Origin: Chitinophagaceae bacterium
GTDB taxonomy: Bacteria; Bacteroidota; Bacteroidia; Chitinophagales; Chitinophagaceae
DNA: 64,000 bases
Assembly: GCA_024508725.1 (NCBI GenBank)
Contig: JANINS010000003.1
Span: 62,001 to 126,000, forward strand
Reading direction: 5' to 3'
Position numbers and translations under genes: made by a program. Position 1 is the stretch's first letter. Each line of letters starts with the position of its first letter. Below are positions 33,967-43,902 of the stretch, piece by piece. Below the pieces are notes generated by a model, which did not search any database, was not told where the DNA came from, and worked only from the letters and a program-made list of their open reading frames with translations.

Positions 33967-36433
33967 AAGCTGCAACCTGCAAAACAGGTTTTTGCTCTGT
34001 TATTATTTCAGTATTCTGATCAACCTGTTCGATGCTCACAACTTTTATTTGTTGTTCCAGTACTTCCTGAACCAGTTGTAATGCCTGCTGCAATCGAGCT
34101 TTTGTTTCATAATATGGGAAACCAAAACGTAAGATGTTCAGATTCTCTCCATTCTTATTGTAGTTGATAATGCACTTGCAATGCACACCTTGTTCGTTCA
34201 GCTGTGTATATAACTCATAAGGATTAAACCCTGTAAAAGAAATCGCCAGCATTGGAGCTTCATCAGAAGTATTTAAGAACTGATGTTCGATTCCGTTAGT
34301 CTTTAATAATGATGCAAGTTCATTCTTAAAGAAATCTGATAGTTGTGCAGAACGTTTCAGTATCACATCTTTACCTGTAGTATGATATAAACGCAGTGCT
34401 TCCAAAACCTCGGCATACATGATGAAATCTTGTCCGCCTTGCAGCGTAAGTCTTGAAAGTGATGCATCTGAAGAAAGTCCTACACCATTCCAGAATAAAC
34501 CACCCAGCCAATCCTGGAAATCCTGTTTAAACCATGTAATGCCACTTCCGTGTGGACCAAACATCCACTTGTGTAAGCTTCCGATCAGGATATCTGCATT
34601 TCCAAAAGGAATATTATGCAACCCTACCGCTTGTGTAACATCGAGAATGAGTTTACAACCTGGCTGGAATTGCTTTATTGTTTTAAAGAACAATTCATGT
34701 GGCGCAACATTTCCTGTAGCATAGTATACCTGGGAGATGAATGCAATATCAGGTTGGATTTTTTCAATCGCTGATTTCAGTAAACGTTTGCTCTTCAATT
34801 CTGCATCAGTAAGATAAAACACCTGGAATTCTGGTAGCTGTTCAAACACTCCTATTCCGCCAACATGTTCATGAGAAGAAGTAATTACTTTAAATGGAGC
34901 TTTACCTGTTGCATTTAATTTACGTAGTAAAGCAAATGCAAGTAAATTGATTGTTTGAGAGGTGCCATTTGCTATGGCTACTTCATATCCTGTTTGTGGC
35001 CATATCTCGTTACTGAGTGATTTAATTTCTGAAAGATGAGTTCTGCCCAATTCATACATTCCTAAAGGACTTCCATCGGTAATTTTTACAACAGTGTTGT
35101 TCTTACGAACATTTTTCACTGCAACAGATGGTGTACCCAATGTACCAGGATTCAGATTAACTCTTTCAGTATTGAATTGTGTTTCCCTGATTGATTCCCA
35201 GTATGATTCCTGCAATACTGCATCTGTTGATTCCTCAACTTCTTCATTCTTGTATTTACCCTGGAATGCATGAATATGATGTGTAAACACATGCTGATGT
35301 ATCCTGCTCTGGAATTTTTCAATGATGCCAAAAGTTTCTTTCAATACATCTTTGATAGCAGTTACTGCAAGGTTTTTATCAACGTGTTCTGCCATCACTT
35401 TAATATCATGCTTCACCGCTGCACTTTCACTACGAGGATCGAACACATGATTCACTGTAACGCCATATCCAAACTCCTCAGCAATGCTTTTTACAGTTTC
35501 TGCAAGTTCGTTGATGGTATTATTTGCACTGGTTACATGGTTCACTACTTTATGAACACCCGCAGCCGGTATTTCACCCGCAATTAATTCAAGTGAATCA
35601 ACCGCATCTTTCATAGGCATGATACCAGTTGTTTGATTTCCTTTTCCATATACAGTTAGTGGGTGACCAGAAACTGCCTGAGTAAGGAAACGATTCACTA
35701 CGGTACCAAAAATATCATCATAATCAAAACGGGTATACAGATCCTGGCAATCCTGCATTTCTTTAGTGTACACACCAAACAATGTAGATTGCATCACTTC
35801 AGTAATACGCAATCCCCATTTTCTGCAAGCCATAGACAGGTAATTACTGTCGTTGATCTTTGAGATGTGATACACATCGTCTGACTGACGAGGGAAAGGC
35901 AAAGGAGAAACTGCTTTTTTGCCATTGAACTCAGGGAAGAAATAACCTTCAGCGATATCTATTCCACCTGAGGTTGCATATTCACCCATAGAACCCATTT
36001 TGATAATATGAGCTTCGGGAACATGCTTACGAACAGCCCACAACAGTCTCATGTTGTTGCCTTCGTTGTTATTGATAGTATATAAAGATTCTGTAAGACC
36101 TAACATGGAGTAAGGAGCTGAACATTGTTGTGCCATGTGGTAAATAGTATGTGGCTGCTCCTCTTTGATCAATTGTTCAAGTGCATCAGAGTTGACATCG
36201 ATCTGCAGGTACTGCAGATTGTCCTGACCATACACTTCTTTGAATGCTGCGATTCTTTTTGGAAGTCTTGCGATCGGTAATAAACTATCTGATCCGATCT
36301 TACGAACAGTATTCCTGCGCCATTCATTATCTACAATAAGAATTTTTGTGTCTGGACGAGTTACTGCAAGTTTTAAAGCAATTGGCCATCCATAGTAGCC
36401 ATCACCACCAAGTACAATGATTGTCTCTTTCAT
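33965..36433 (-). CDS. Fused SQD1-like UDP-sugar epimerase and class V PLP-dependent enzyme
   Basis: An 822 aa two-domain protein; start ATG 36433, with Met10 of the longer frame as its first residue. Residues 1-385 match UDP-sulfoquinovose synthase (SQD1) unusually well: GGDGYYGWP (NAD loop), SAPYSM, MGSMGEYAT (Ser148 where SQD1 has Thr), YHISK with Tyr188, His189 and Lys192, and HPLTVYGKGNQTTG. SQD1 adds sulfite to UDP-glucose. After a linker, residues about 425-822 form a class V aminotransferase-fold domain with Asp598 (DVTQAVG) and PLP Lys622 (GSLHKWMFGPHGSG). That fold includes cysteine desulfurases, cysteine sulfinate desulfinases and C-S lyases. I infer that it may make sulfite for the first domain and supply a sulfonated sugar to the exopolysaccharide. 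An alternative is amination of a keto sugar, but sugar aminotransferases are normally of the DegT fold. Confidence 0.8.
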   Translation of the reverse strand: MKETIIVLGGDGYYGWPIALKLAVTRPDTKILIVDNEWRRNTVRKIGSDSLLPIARLPKRIAAFKEVYGQDNLQYLQIDVNSDALEQLIKEEQPHTIYHMAQQCSAPYSMLGLTESLYTINNNEGNNMRLLWAVRKHVPEAHIIKMGSMGEYATSGGIDIAEGYFFPEFNGKKAVSPLPFPRQSDDVYHISKINDSNYLSMACRKWGLRITEVMQSTLFGVYTKEMQDCQDLYTRFDYDDIFGTVVNRFLTQAVSGHPLTVYGKGNQTTGIMPMKDAVDSLELIAGEIPAAGVHKVVNHVTSANNTINELAETVKSIAEEFGYGVTVNHVFDPRSESAAVKHDIKVMAEHVDKNLAVTAIKDVLKETFGIIEKFQSRIHQHVFTHHIHAFQGKYKNEEVEESTDAVLQESYWESIRETQFNTERVNLNPGTLGTPSVAVKNVRKNNTVVKITDGSPLGMYELGRTHLSEIKSLSNEIWPQTGYEVAIANGTSQTINLLAFALLRKLNATGKAPFKVITSSHEHVGGIGVFEQLPEFQVFYLTDAELKSKRLLKSAIEKIQPDIAFISQVYYATGNVAPHELFFKTIKQFQPGCKLILDVTQAVGLHNIPFGNADILIGSLHKWMFGPHGSGITWFKQDFQDWLGGLFWNGVGLSSDASLSRLTLQGGQDFIMYAEVLEALRLYHTTGKDVILKRSAQLSDFFKNELASLLKTNGIEHQFLNTSDEAPMLAISFTGFNPYELYTQLNEQGVHCKCIINYNKNGENLNILRFGFPYYETKARLQQALQLVQEVLEQQIKVVSIEQVDQNTEIITEQKPVLQVAA

Positions 36434-36640
36434 AAGTTCCCGTTTTTTAAGTAAATCCACACTGGAGAATAATTCCTTTCATTAGATTTCTATCTATACC
36501 CGTGCCAATCGTGTAAGGTTCTCTTAAAAAGAATACGATGATTTATGTTGTAGAAAAACGCTTATTGATTTCGATTTGGTTAGAAGCAGCAATTGGTTAG
36601 AAAAAAATTTAATGGAGCTAATATTTATTGATTTGAAGTT

Positions 36641-36660
36641 GAAGTGTGCGACGCAACAGG
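36641..36660 (-). repeat. Dispersed palindromic repeat, copy 3
   Basis: Plus-strand GAAGTGTGCGACGCAACAGG; the inverse reads GTTGCGTCGCACACTTC, the right-arm form of the repeat seen at 7302-7322. It lies between the xylanase terminator and the fused gene. Confidence 0.55.
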
Positions 36661-36676
36661 TGATGACATGAAAAAC

Positions 36677-36704
36677 AAAAAGCTGGTTTCCACAACCAGC
36701 TTTT
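36677..36704 (-). terminator. Terminator after the xylanase gene
   Basis: Stem AAAAGCTGGTT / AACCAGCTTTT with a 6-base loop, and a T-rich run on the minus strand. It lies 20 bases past the xylanase stop. Confidence 0.85.
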
Positions 36705-36724
36705 CACAATTTAAACACTATACG

Positions 36725-38305
36725 CTAATCTTTTCTTCGCAATCCTACAATCACACCGTAATAAGCCGGTTTCTTTTGCATATTCACATCAAACAATGTT
36801 GGTGCATCTTCTTTATTCTGGTTGATGATGATCCATGAATATTTATCAGAAGGATCCCAGAAAGTGATTCCATATCGTTGAGCTGCAGGCACCAATCTAT
36901 AGTAGGCACCTACTACAAAACGATATAAATCTCTTTGAGCGATCATATCTTCATTGCTTTGTTTGTACCCAAAGTAATTCCATGGATTGGTACGAACATC
37001 CATTTCACTGATATGAATCTTCAAACCTGTTGAAGCTAATTTGCTCAGTGTATTTTCAATGCCACCTCTGTCAACCTTAGTTGTTATATGCATTTGTACA
37101 CCGATGCCATGTATTGGAACGCCCTGGGACTTTAATTCGTTTACAAGACGAACAAGGCTGTCGACTTTTGCACCGTCTGTTTCAAGCAATCCTTCATTCA
37201 GGAATAATGTTGCGTTAGGATCTGCGGTATTTGCATATTGAAACGCTTTTGCGATATAGCTTTTACCCAACACATCGGCAAAATAGAAATTGGTTCCGGC
37301 TTCTCCTGCTGCTGCAGATCTTATTGCACCTCCCGGAGCCAACGGCTCATTAACTACATCCCATGCATGTATCCGATTCTTGTATCGATTGATGGTTGTT
37401 GTGATGAATTGTTTCATCGCATTATCAATCTTTACCGGATCTAAATTGTTTTCCCCGGAAAGTGGTTTCAATAAACTTAAATTATCGAAGTAAAAAGTTC
37501 CCGCTGCAGGAAAGTGAAACCTGATAGTGGTGTTTGCTTCAGTAGCAGTGAAAGTATAGATGTATTGTTGCCATGAAGGTGTGAGGAAAAATGTTTTCTC
37601 CTCGTATTTAGTATTTTGAATGATCGCTTTAAAACGATCTCCATTAACACCGGATTTTGCGTAAAACGTAAGTGTGTACGACGCTCCTGGTGTTAAACTA
37701 AAAAGATCAGAGTAAGCTTGTACACTGTACTGATACTGGCCTGGCGTAACAACATTTACTTTTAAAGCTCTGCTCCCTTCATAAGCTGAAGCATTTTCTA
37801 CCTGCCATGTAGCTGTTGCAGTTGGATCTACCTGTGTTACCCAATTCGTAAAATTATTTCCTGAGCCTAGTTCAAAACCAGGATTGGGGATAACATTTGC
37901 TAATGAACCTGCTGAGGCTGTTAATGATCTTAGGTAAGTACTGTTAGAGCTTTGCCAGTCAACCAAAGCATGTCCAAACATACGTAGACCTGCATTTTGT
38001 GCCAAGGCAACTGCAGCATCTGCTTTTGTATAATCAAAAGCACCTTCATTACTCACCACAGTAGCATGCTTTAACTCGTTTTCAAAAGTTACTCTGTTGA
38101 AATGTGTTGTTACCAGGTTGGCATACGCTGAATTGGTTGCCATAACATCTGCACGAACACCAACACCAACAGGAAAATCAGCAACTTGTTTTAAAACACC
38201 TGTTGTGTCTGTTGTTGCGTACTCATCAATTACTTCTGTCTTTTTCTTACAGCTAATACAGGTGATCGCTGCTACAGCGATCACTGCGAATGCATTTCTA
38301 AACAT
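36725..38305 (-). CDS. GH10 endo-beta-1,4-xylanase, lipoprotein, with inserted CBM4/9-like domain
   Basis: A 526 aa glycoside hydrolase with a lipobox (ITCISC, Cys19), so it is membrane-anchored. The GH10 barrel is split: the first part to about residue 137 contains FENELKHATV and GHALVDWQ, then a carbohydrate-binding module-like beta-sandwich (about 138-281, NPGFELGSGNNFTNW...), then the rest of the barrel. The acid/base is Glu320 (WDVVNEPL) and the nucleophile Glu434 (HISEMDV). CBM inserts at this place are known from Bacteroidota GH10 xylanases. It sits inside an exopolysaccharide locus, which suggests action on the made polymer or on imported xylan. It has its own terminator. Confidence 0.92.
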   Translation of the reverse strand: MFRNAFAVIAVAAITCISCKKKTEVIDEYATTDTTGVLKQVADFPVGVGVRADVMATNSAYANLVTTHFNRVTFENELKHATVVSNEGAFDYTKADAAVALAQNAGLRMFGHALVDWQSSNSTYLRSLTASAGSLANVIPNPGFELGSGNNFTNWVTQVDPTATATWQVENASAYEGSRALKVNVVTPGQYQYSVQAYSDLFSLTPGASYTLTFYAKSGVNGDRFKAIIQNTKYEEKTFFLTPSWQQYIYTFTATEANTTIRFHFPAAGTFYFDNLSLLKPLSGENNLDPVKIDNAMKQFITTTINRYKNRIHAWDVVNEPLAPGGAIRSAAAGEAGTNFYFADVLGKSYIAKAFQYANTADPNATLFLNEGLLETDGAKVDSLVRLVNELKSQGVPIHGIGVQMHITTKVDRGGIENTLSKLASTGLKIHISEMDVRTNPWNYFGYKQSNEDMIAQRDLYRFVVGAYYRLVPAAQRYGITFWDPSDKYSWIIINQNKEDAPTLFDVNMQKKPAYYGVIVGLRRKD

Positions 38306-38407
38306 ATCCTTTCTATTAAGTTCTTAGCCTTCTATAACAAAAAAGTTTGCCAAAACTTTAGTTCTGATGATTTACCCTGTAAAATCCAGAAATAAAAATG
38401 CCTACGT

Positions 38408-39796
<1,389 letters not shown>

Positions 39797-39936
39797 ACGG
39801 ATATTTTATCCTGGAGAAAAAGTCAGTATTAATAACTAATTTTTATACCAATAAAATTTAAAGGCGATACTGCTGAAATGCAGCCAGATGAATATAAAAG
39901 CATTGATGCAGGTGTGTAATAGCTTACACAAAATTG

Positions 39937-41031
39937 TCAGGCTACCAAAGAAGCAGATCGGGATGTGTAATAAATTTCCTTGATCTTCTCAACCCTGTTC
40001 TTCCATGAATTATTCTTTGCTACCTCAATTCTGCGTAATGCAAGCTGAGCATTATCGTCTTTATATGCCTGTATGCAACGTTCAATAAAATTTGACCGAT
40101 CACATTTGTATACAAGTTTCTCATCAAATTGCCAGCTCTTCAGGTTAGGCATATCCACTATTACAGCTGGTTTGCCTAAAGCCAGGTACAACCATAATTT
40201 GTTTGGTGTCGCTCCTTTATTTAGTTTGTTTACATCGTATGGAGCGATGCAAACATCAGCTTTGCTTAAGCACTCGTAAAGATCTCTCCCTGTTTTTGGT
40301 CCGACGAACTGAGCATTCGGATATTTATCAAGCTTCTTACGGTTGGCATCGCTTATTGGCCCAATAAAGATCATGGGAAAGGTTTCGAGCAGATCATACA
40401 GCAAGGCCATATCCATGTTGTTATCCATATAACCTACTAATCCTAATGTAGGCAGCTCGTTTTTCTTCTCCGACGAGAATAAAGTTTCAAACTTTATTAA
40501 TGGAGCACCTAATGGTATCACATGTGTATTTGGATTGTAGTTACCGATCTTAGTGCCCATATAATCTGAAGTAACAACACATGCTTTTGCACGCTGTGCT
40601 ACGAGTTTCTCCGTTTTTGTATGATAATTATTGATGAAGAAAGGATTGAAGTTTCCAAAACCCACATTATCATCAGCACAATAAAAAACAACGTTATCGA
40701 AGTAATTATTGATAGCCGGTGCCGTATAATCAAAGCTGATCACTATTTCAAAATCAACATTCAGCTGTTTGATCTTTTTCAATAACCAGTTATGATACAT
40801 TTCATTTAAACCCGGTGTTCTGTATCTAACCTTATATACCACAGGAAAATATGGTGTGATCACCATCACATTATCTTCTACCTTTTTCACTTCTATTCTT
40901 GGACGGCCAACATTATTCCTTTCTACGAAATACACCACTCCATCTTCCTTCAACTCATTTGTAACCTGGTGTCTTGCTCTTGGTGGTTCGTTCCAGGTAG
41001 TAACAGTGGTATATACAAGATAGTTTTTCAT
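39937..41031 (-). CDS. Glycosyltransferase, GT-B fold
   Basis: A 364 aa enzyme. The C-terminal Rossmann domain has LGLVGYMDNNMDMALLYDL and a donor-site block (APYDVNKLNKGATPNKLWLY, ALGKPAVI). The N-terminal part lacks clear signatures. It resembles sugar transferases of bacterial exopolysaccharide loci that hold a GATPNKLWLY motif, in the TuaH/WcaL-like group. Donor and linkage are unknown. It lies 15 bases after the GT2 gene in the same operon. Confidence 0.82.
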   Translation of the reverse strand: MKNYLVYTTVTTWNEPPRARHQVTNELKEDGVVYFVERNNVGRPRIEVKKVEDNVMVITPYFPVVYKVRYRTPGLNEMYHNWLLKKIKQLNVDFEIVISFDYTAPAINNYFDNVVFYCADDNVGFGNFNPFFINNYHTKTEKLVAQRAKACVVTSDYMGTKIGNYNPNTHVIPLGAPLIKFETLFSSEKKNELPTLGLVGYMDNNMDMALLYDLLETFPMIFIGPISDANRKKLDKYPNAQFVGPKTGRDLYECLSKADVCIAPYDVNKLNKGATPNKLWLYLALGKPAVIVDMPNLKSWQFDEKLVYKCDRSNFIERCIQAYKDDNAQLALRRIEVAKNNSWKNRVEKIKEIYYTSRSASLVA

Positions 41032-41046
41032 ATAAGCAACGTTTAT

Positions 41047-41898
41047 TTATCCCGCAACAGCGTAATTATTTTTATTCTTTAACCCATATACATATCCTTC
41101 CTTTCTTCCAAGGAACATCTGGTAATACTCTTTAGCTCTTTTACGATTCATGCAGAAAGCCATCTTTACCAATGGAGCAGTTAGTCCTTTCCAGACCAGG
41201 TATTTTGGTATCGCATAAGCAGCATACATCAGCCCCATGGCTCTTTGTCTTGCCCTGATCGTATCAAGATCTCTTGTTAAGATTGGAATGTATTTATGGT
41301 TTACACCGATATCAGCATTATAAAAAATATTTAAACCTTTGTCAGCAGCTCGGAACGTAAGTTCGGAATCTTCACCACCTCCAATATATTTCCCGATCCC
41401 AATTGTTTCGAGAAAACCACCGAGCTTTTGAAATACTCCTTTATTAAAAAACTGTACATATGTAACGTAGCCGACTCCTTTAAAAGAAAATATTTCCTTT
41501 CTCGTTAAGGGAAATGATGTTGAATGAACTACCGGGTTCTGCTTCCAATTGATCACCAGCAGATCCGTTGATGCATTTTGAGCAAAATAATTTTGCACTT
41601 TACTTAATGAATCGTTGTCAAACCAGCAGTCGTCATCCGGAAAACATATGATCGGATATTTAGCTACCCCTGCACCATAATTCCTTGCTTTGGATTGATT
41701 CGCTTCCTTCATTTTCAAATGCAGGATATCAAGCTTTGCTTTATAACTGTTCACAAGTTCATCCAATAATCCATCCTGATTTTGATCAACAACGATCACT
41801 TCAAGATTTGGAATATTATTGCTGATCATGGATTCAAATAATCGCTCCAACTCATCTTTTCTGCGGTATGTTGCCACAACTGCCGAAATTCCTTGCAT
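41047..41898 (-). CDS. Glycosyltransferase family 2 protein
   Basis: A 283 aa inverting GT-A enzyme: ISAVVATYRRKDELERLFES at the start, the first acidic motif VIVVDQNQDG, and the metal-binding DxD block in ICFPDDDCWFDNDSL. The acceptor loop GGGEDSELTFRA contains the likely catalytic base (ED). It adds one sugar of the exopolysaccharide repeat. Two bases separate it from the polymerase gene before it. Confidence 0.9.
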   Translation of the reverse strand: MQGISAVVATYRRKDELERLFESMISNNIPNLEVIVVDQNQDGLLDELVNSYKAKLDILHLKMKEANQSKARNYGAGVAKYPIICFPDDDCWFDNDSLSKVQNYFAQNASTDLLVINWKQNPVVHSTSFPLTRKEIFSFKGVGYVTYVQFFNKGVFQKLGGFLETIGIGKYIGGGEDSELTFRAADKGLNIFYNADIGVNHKYIPILTRDLDTIRARQRAMGLMYAAYAIPKYLVWKGLTAPLVKMAFCMNRKRAKEYYQMFLGRKEGYVYGLKNKNNYAVAG

Positions 41899-41900
41899 AT

Positions 41901-43238
41901 CTATTTCCTTTTTATAAATGCGAATACTGGTCTTGGTCTTATAGTTTCTTCAACTGGCTGAGTTTCTTCCTCTTCTTCTTCAACATCTTTTTTCTTCTTA
42001 AAAACAGTATACCAGAAGAACAACATCAATAAAACGAAGAAGAAGTGTTTACCCCTGAAGAAACTCGTTTCTGTAATATTATTGATAACGAAAATCACCG
42101 ACATGAACAGCATCACAATATTCTTGTTGTTCATCACCCTGAAGATGTTGGTGAAATAATGAAACAGGAATATCATCAGCAGCACCACTCCTATCCAGCC
42201 ATTATTCACTTTCATATCAAGGTATCCGTTATGACCCTGGTGTGGTTCCCAGTCAAGTTCGTGCATACTTGATTTAGGATGATATGTTTTCTCTCCCCAA
42301 TAACCTCCAGAACCGAAGCCGAAAATGCTTCTTCCCTGGTCGTTAAGGTTATCGATCATAATATGCCAAACGTCGCTTCGACCGGTAAACGACATGTCTC
42401 TTTTTGCAAATTCGATCTTCTCGGCTTCACCCGGGGCAAACTGCTGGGTGTAATAAGGCAAATACATTCCTGCACAGATCACAAACACAAGGAAGGGTCT
42501 TATCAGGAATCGTAGATAATAAAGTATAAAACACAGCAATCCACCTGTGAGAGAAGTTTTACTATCGCAACCCATCACCTGGTAAATAATAACTGCATTC
42601 AGAAAGATCACTGTTGGCCAACTGAGTGATGATCTTTTATAAAAATTCAGGAAAAGAAAAAAGAAAGAAAGAAATTGCCCTAAGTTATTGGGCGATGAAA
42701 AGAAAGATTGCTTTCTTCCTGTATCATCGATCGTCCAACTTGATTCAGTAGGAAACAAAGCAATTGATAAAGCACTTAAAATACCAATGATAATCGCAAA
42801 TCTTTTCAGTACGTCGAATACATATTCATCGCCCTTTTCAGAGAATATTTTTACAATAACGAGTGTTTGAAAGATCGTTAATATGGTTCTGATAGTTGAG
42901 CTTTTTGCATCAGCGATCATAGCCGGATGAACCCATAAAAGAGAGATCAATAACAGCAATGCCATTGCTATCATTGTAACTGTACGAGCCCAATTTATTT
43001 TTATAAACCTTGCAGCGAAAAAAAGATACACCAGCGAGATCAGTGCAAACACAGTATTAAACATGTTTGTTACCGATGTAAGATCGATCCACTTACCAAA
43101 TGTTACCCAGAAATCACTGAATGGAAACAGCATGAAGAAGAGGTTTACTTCTCCAAGTACAAAACCAATGATCTTACCGCTGTAAGAATAACCTGGCTTC
43201 AGCGTGTAGTCGTTTGTGTATAAAGTTGATGCGTACAT
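41901..43238 (-). CDS. Wzy-like exopolysaccharide polymerase (O-antigen ligase/polymerase fold)
   Basis: A 445 aa integral membrane protein with about ten to eleven hydrophobic segments and a large loop (FTGRSDVWHIMIDNLNDQGR, FGFGSGGY, HQGHNGYLDMKVNNGW) typical of Wzy/WaaL proteins. The loop carries the conserved His/Arg residues. It polymerises undecaprenyl-linked repeats at the periplasmic face. The leader before the ATG shares a 14-base block with that of the fused SQD1-like gene. Confidence 0.85.
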   Translation of the reverse strand: MYASTLYTNDYTLKPGYSYSGKIIGFVLGEVNLFFMLFPFSDFWVTFGKWIDLTSVTNMFNTVFALISLVYLFFAARFIKINWARTVTMIAMALLLLISLLWVHPAMIADAKSSTIRTILTIFQTLVIVKIFSEKGDEYVFDVLKRFAIIIGILSALSIALFPTESSWTIDDTGRKQSFFSSPNNLGQFLSFFFLFLNFYKRSSLSWPTVIFLNAVIIYQVMGCDSKTSLTGGLLCFILYYLRFLIRPFLVFVICAGMYLPYYTQQFAPGEAEKIEFAKRDMSFTGRSDVWHIMIDNLNDQGRSIFGFGSGGYWGEKTYHPKSSMHELDWEPHQGHNGYLDMKVNNGWIGVVLLMIFLFHYFTNIFRVMNNKNIVMLFMSVIFVINNITETSFFRGKHFFFVLLMLFFWYTVFKKKKDVEEEEEETQPVEETIRPRPVFAFIKRK

Positions 43239-43249
43239 AAGTTCCCGTT
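43236..43249 (-). promoter_or_regulatory. Shared 14-base leader block before the polymerase and fused genes
   Basis: CATAAGTTCCCGTT at 43236-43249 is identical to 36431-36444; on the coding strand this is AACGGGAACTTATG ending in the start codon. It is a G-rich, Shine-Dalgarno-like stretch just before both ATGs, and a possible shared translation signal. Confidence 0.45.
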
Positions 43250-43273
43250 GCTTAACTGCAAAGCTGCTGCCAG

Positions 43274-43900
43274 TTATGGCGTTATCTTCTCAAATCTGTA
43301 ACCTTCGTTGCTAAAATGTTCAAGCACACGAGGTAATGCATATCGCATATTTTTAGAGGCCAGATCGCTATCGTGAAATAATATTATTGCTCCCGGTTTT
43401 GCATGATCGATCACATTCTCCAGGCATTTTTGTGGAGTGATCGTGGTATCGAAGTCTGCACTAAGTAAATTCCATAGAACCGTTTTAAAATCTGAATATT
43501 GATTCTTTAAATTCCGAACCTGGTTCCAGGTAATATGACCGAAAGGTGGTCGAAACAAAGGACTGCTGATCAATTCAGCAGCGGTTGCAATGTCTTTATA
43601 ATACCGGGCATTCCTGGTTTTCCAACCATCGATATGTGTGTGAGTATGATTACCAACACTATGACCTGCATCTACTACCTGCTTAAACACATTTGAATGC
43701 TTCGTAACATTTTCTCCAATACAAAAGAATGTTGCCTTCGCATTGTATTTATCCAGCTGTTCAAGAACGTAAGGTGTTTCAGTGGGATTTGGACCGTCAT
43801 CAAAAGTGAGGTATAATATCTTTTCAGATGTATTTATTTCCCAAATACAATCGCCATAAAATCTTCTTACCCACTGTGGCTTCTTTACAAAATACAACAT
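43274..43900 (-). CDS. Polysaccharide deacetylase (NodB domain)
   Basis: A 208 aa protein from ATG 43900; the frame is open 60 bases further, over the previous gene. It has the NodB metal-dependent motifs TFDDGPNPTET (Asp34, Asp35), HTHTH (His85, His89), and RPPFGHITWNQVR. It removes acetyl groups from N-acetyl sugars in a polymer, using a divalent metal. No signal peptide is evident. It is two bases after the flippase gene and probably trims the exopolysaccharide or its precursor. Confidence 0.9.
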   Translation of the reverse strand: MLYFVKKPQWVRRFYGDCIWEINTSEKILYLTFDDGPNPTETPYVLEQLDKYNAKATFFCIGENVTKHSNVFKQVVDAGHSVGNHTHTHIDGWKTRNARYYKDIATAAELISSPLFRPPFGHITWNQVRNLKNQYSDFKTVLWNLLSADFDTTITPQKCLENVIDHAKPGAIILFHDSDLASKNMRYALPRVLEHFSNEGYRFEKITP

Positions 43901-43902
43901 GA

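Noticed and set aside
39913-39930. Hairpin TGTGTAA-TAGC-TTACACA downstream of the 39937 glycosyltransferase
   Set aside because: No T-run on either strand and a weak AT-rich stem, so not listed as a terminator.
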